Of a stretch of 16,239 bases of DNA, positions 15,467 through 16,239 are shown in pieces. The stretch comes from Dehalococcoidales bacterium (GTDB lineage Bacteria > Chloroflexota > Dehalococcoidia > Dehalococcoidales > UBA5760). A model generated the notes under the pieces. The model did not search any database, had not been told where the DNA came from, and was given only the letters and a program-made list of their open reading frames with translations. A program made the translations under genes and the position numbers. The stretch spans positions 1 to 16,239 of the forward strand of contig JAFGFP010000059.1 of NCBI GenBank assembly GCA_016931015.1. The letters run 5' to 3'. Position 1 is the stretch's first letter. Each line of letters starts with the position of its first letter.

Positions 15467-16013
15467 CCTGGGCTCCCTTCACTTCTTCCTTGGTTTTAAC
15501 CTTCTGCCCCGAGACCGGCGACAGTATCATTATCATCCTCCGGCCGTCCATCGAGGGCTGCTTATCAACCGTCGCCTCAGCCTGGAGCGAATCCGCCATC
15601 CTGTGCAGCAGCTTCAAGCCGAGCTCCGAGTGCACGATTTCACGCCCTCTAAAAAGCACCGTTATCTTAACCTTGTCGCCTTCTTCGAGCAGCTTCTTCA
15701 CTGACCGGGTCTTAGCCTCAAAGTCGTGACTGTCAATCCGGGGGCGCAGCCGGATTTCGCGCAGCAGAACCACCCGCTGACTCCTCCGGGCCTCACGCTC
15801 CTTCTTAGCCTGCTCATACTTATATTTCCCGTAGTCGAGCAGGCGGCACACCGGAGGCACTGCCGTAGCCGCCACCTCGACCAGGTCGAGGTTCTGACGC
15901 CGGGCTATTTCCCGAGCTTCAATCAGGGGCATAACCCCCAGCTGCTCACCCTTTTCCCCCACCAGGCGTACCTCGCGGGCGACAATTCTCTCGTTAACGC
16001 GTAGCTTCTTAAT
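15444..16013 (-). CDS. infC: Translation initiation factor IF-3 with probable ATT start
   Basis: IF-3 binds the 30S subunit, keeps it from joining 50S too early and checks the start codon and initiator tRNA. The first standard start, GTG at 15962, would give 172 residues but cut off the conserved N-terminus: in-frame codons upstream encode KKLRVNERIVAREVRLVG, the usual IF-3 opening. Between the in-frame TAA upstream and that GTG there is no ATG, GTG or TTG. ATT at 16013 (189 residues) or ATA at 16016 are the candidates; ATT has AGGAG at 16018-16022 upstream. E. coli infC also starts with AUU, allowing IF-3 to repress itself. Domains: N-domain to about residue 80, helical linker KKEREARRSQR, C-domain with RPRIDSHDFEAK and FRGREIVHSELG. 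A Lys/Ala-rich tail ends it. Confidence 0.9.
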   Translation of the reverse strand: MKKLRVNERIVAREVRLVGEKGEQLGVMPLIEAREIARRQNLDLVEVAATAVPPVCRLLDYGKYKYEQAKKEREARRSQRVVLLREIRLRPRIDSHDFEAKTRSVKKLLEEGDKVKITVLFRGREIVHSELGLKLLHRMADSLQAEATVDKQPSMDGRRMIMILSPVSGQKVKTKEEVKGAQDAKAKDA

Positions 16014-16017
16014 TATG

Positions 16018-16033
16018 CTCCTGACTACCTCCC
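16018..16033 (-). promoter_or_regulatory. Double ribosome-binding region of infC
   Basis: Two Shine-Dalgarno-like stretches lie before the infC start: AGGAG (16018-16022) four bases from the ATT, and AAGGGAGGT reaching from about 16035 to 16027, 10 bases from the ATA and 13 from the ATT. They bear on the choice of start, since there is no standard start codon in range of either. Confidence 0.55.
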
Positions 16034-16060
16034 TTTAAGCCAAGCTCGTTACGGACAAGA

Positions 16061-16090
16061 ACTATAGCACACTCAGCCGAGAGTAAGCAA
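16061..16090 (-). promoter_or_regulatory. Promoter of the infC-rpmI-rplT operon
   Basis: Reading on the - strand, TTGCTT (16085-16090) and TATAGT (16061-16066) are separated by 18 bases, and TGC directly precedes the -10 box to make an extended -10. Initiation near 16054 would give a leader of about 40 bases to the infC start. The promoter begins 2 bases after the thrS stop. A small ACTC/GAGT inverted repeat lies in the spacer. The leader is too short for a Bacillus-type L20-binding leader RNA. Confidence 0.65.
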
Positions 16091-16091
16091 A

Positions 16092-16239
16092 TCAGACGCC
16101 TAAATCCTCGGCCTTAGCGGCTATCGCCTGCCCCAGTTTTTCCTTAAAATCCTCCCAGCTCTCGGTTGACTGCTCTCCGCTACGCAGACGCAGCGAAACG
16201 GTATCCCCGGCCGCCTCTTTATCACCCACCACCAGCATA
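16092..16239 (-). CDS. thrS: Threonyl-tRNA synthetase, C-terminal end (partial)
   Basis: Only the last 48 codons are in the window; the gene continues past the right edge. The segment MLVVGDKEAAGDTVSLRLRS is characteristic of the C-terminal anticodon-binding domain of class II synthetases, and the position directly upstream of infC is the usual site of thrS. The rest, up to the end AEDLGV, is a helical tail following ESWEDFKEKLGQAI. The stop is TGA (16092-16094). The assignment rests on this short piece plus gene order. Confidence 0.85.
   Translation of the reverse strand, partial: MLVVGDKEAAGDTVSLRLRSGEQSTESWEDFKEKLGQAIAAKAEDLGV

Overview
The window is a chromosomal segment of a bacterium. 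It is GC-rich except for one short AT-rich patch (7585-8130) and is almost entirely housekeeping genes. Gene order and several protein features suggest a Dehalococcoidia-like Chloroflexota genome: a short 170-residue EF-Ts, ispG and proS downstream of the rpsB-to-rseP cluster, a thrS-infC-rpmI-rplT-pheS-pheT cluster, and small three-helix membrane proteins with a conserved charged tail. This assignment rests on recognition only; no search was run.

Region 1 (42-7582, + strand) is a tightly packed operon: rpsB, tsf, pyrH, frr, uppS, cdsA, dxr, rseP, ispG. It joins translation (ribosomal protein S2, EF-Ts, ribosome recycling factor) with UMP kinase and with lipid and isoprenoid synthesis. Dxr and IspG are two steps of the MEP pathway, UppS uses its products, CdsA makes CDP-diacylglycerol, and RseP is an intramembrane protease. 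Spacing is short or negative throughout (cdsA/dxr overlap 13 bp, dxr/rseP overlap 7 bp). An extended -10 box at the left edge probably belongs to the operon promoter.

Region 2 (7583-9557, + strand) is accessory. It holds an AT-rich gene of unknown function whose frame continues past a TAG for 45 more codons, a terminator-like hairpin, a REP-like palindrome, a TM2-domain protein and two related small membrane proteins. A GC-rich leader with two mutually exclusive hairpins follows, just before proS.

Region 3 (9558-16239) holds proS on the + strand, meeting pheT tail to tail; the two stop codons share one CTAG. The - strand carries, in transcription order, the end of thrS, then infC, rpmI, rplT, a structured 143-bp spacer, pheS and pheT. 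infC has a good sigma70-like promoter right behind thrS and appears to start at a non-canonical ATT (or ATA) codon. Three other translation genes (rpsB, tsf, rplT) start with TTG.

I found no CRISPR array, insertion sequence, tRNA, rRNA or prophage, and nothing I can call a new multi-gene system. The best leads are the split AT-rich gene, the two structured RNA leaders before aminoacyl-tRNA synthetase genes, the infC start and the shared stop. No gene-free stretch exceeds 300 bases; the longest is 7993-8205, described under its own features.
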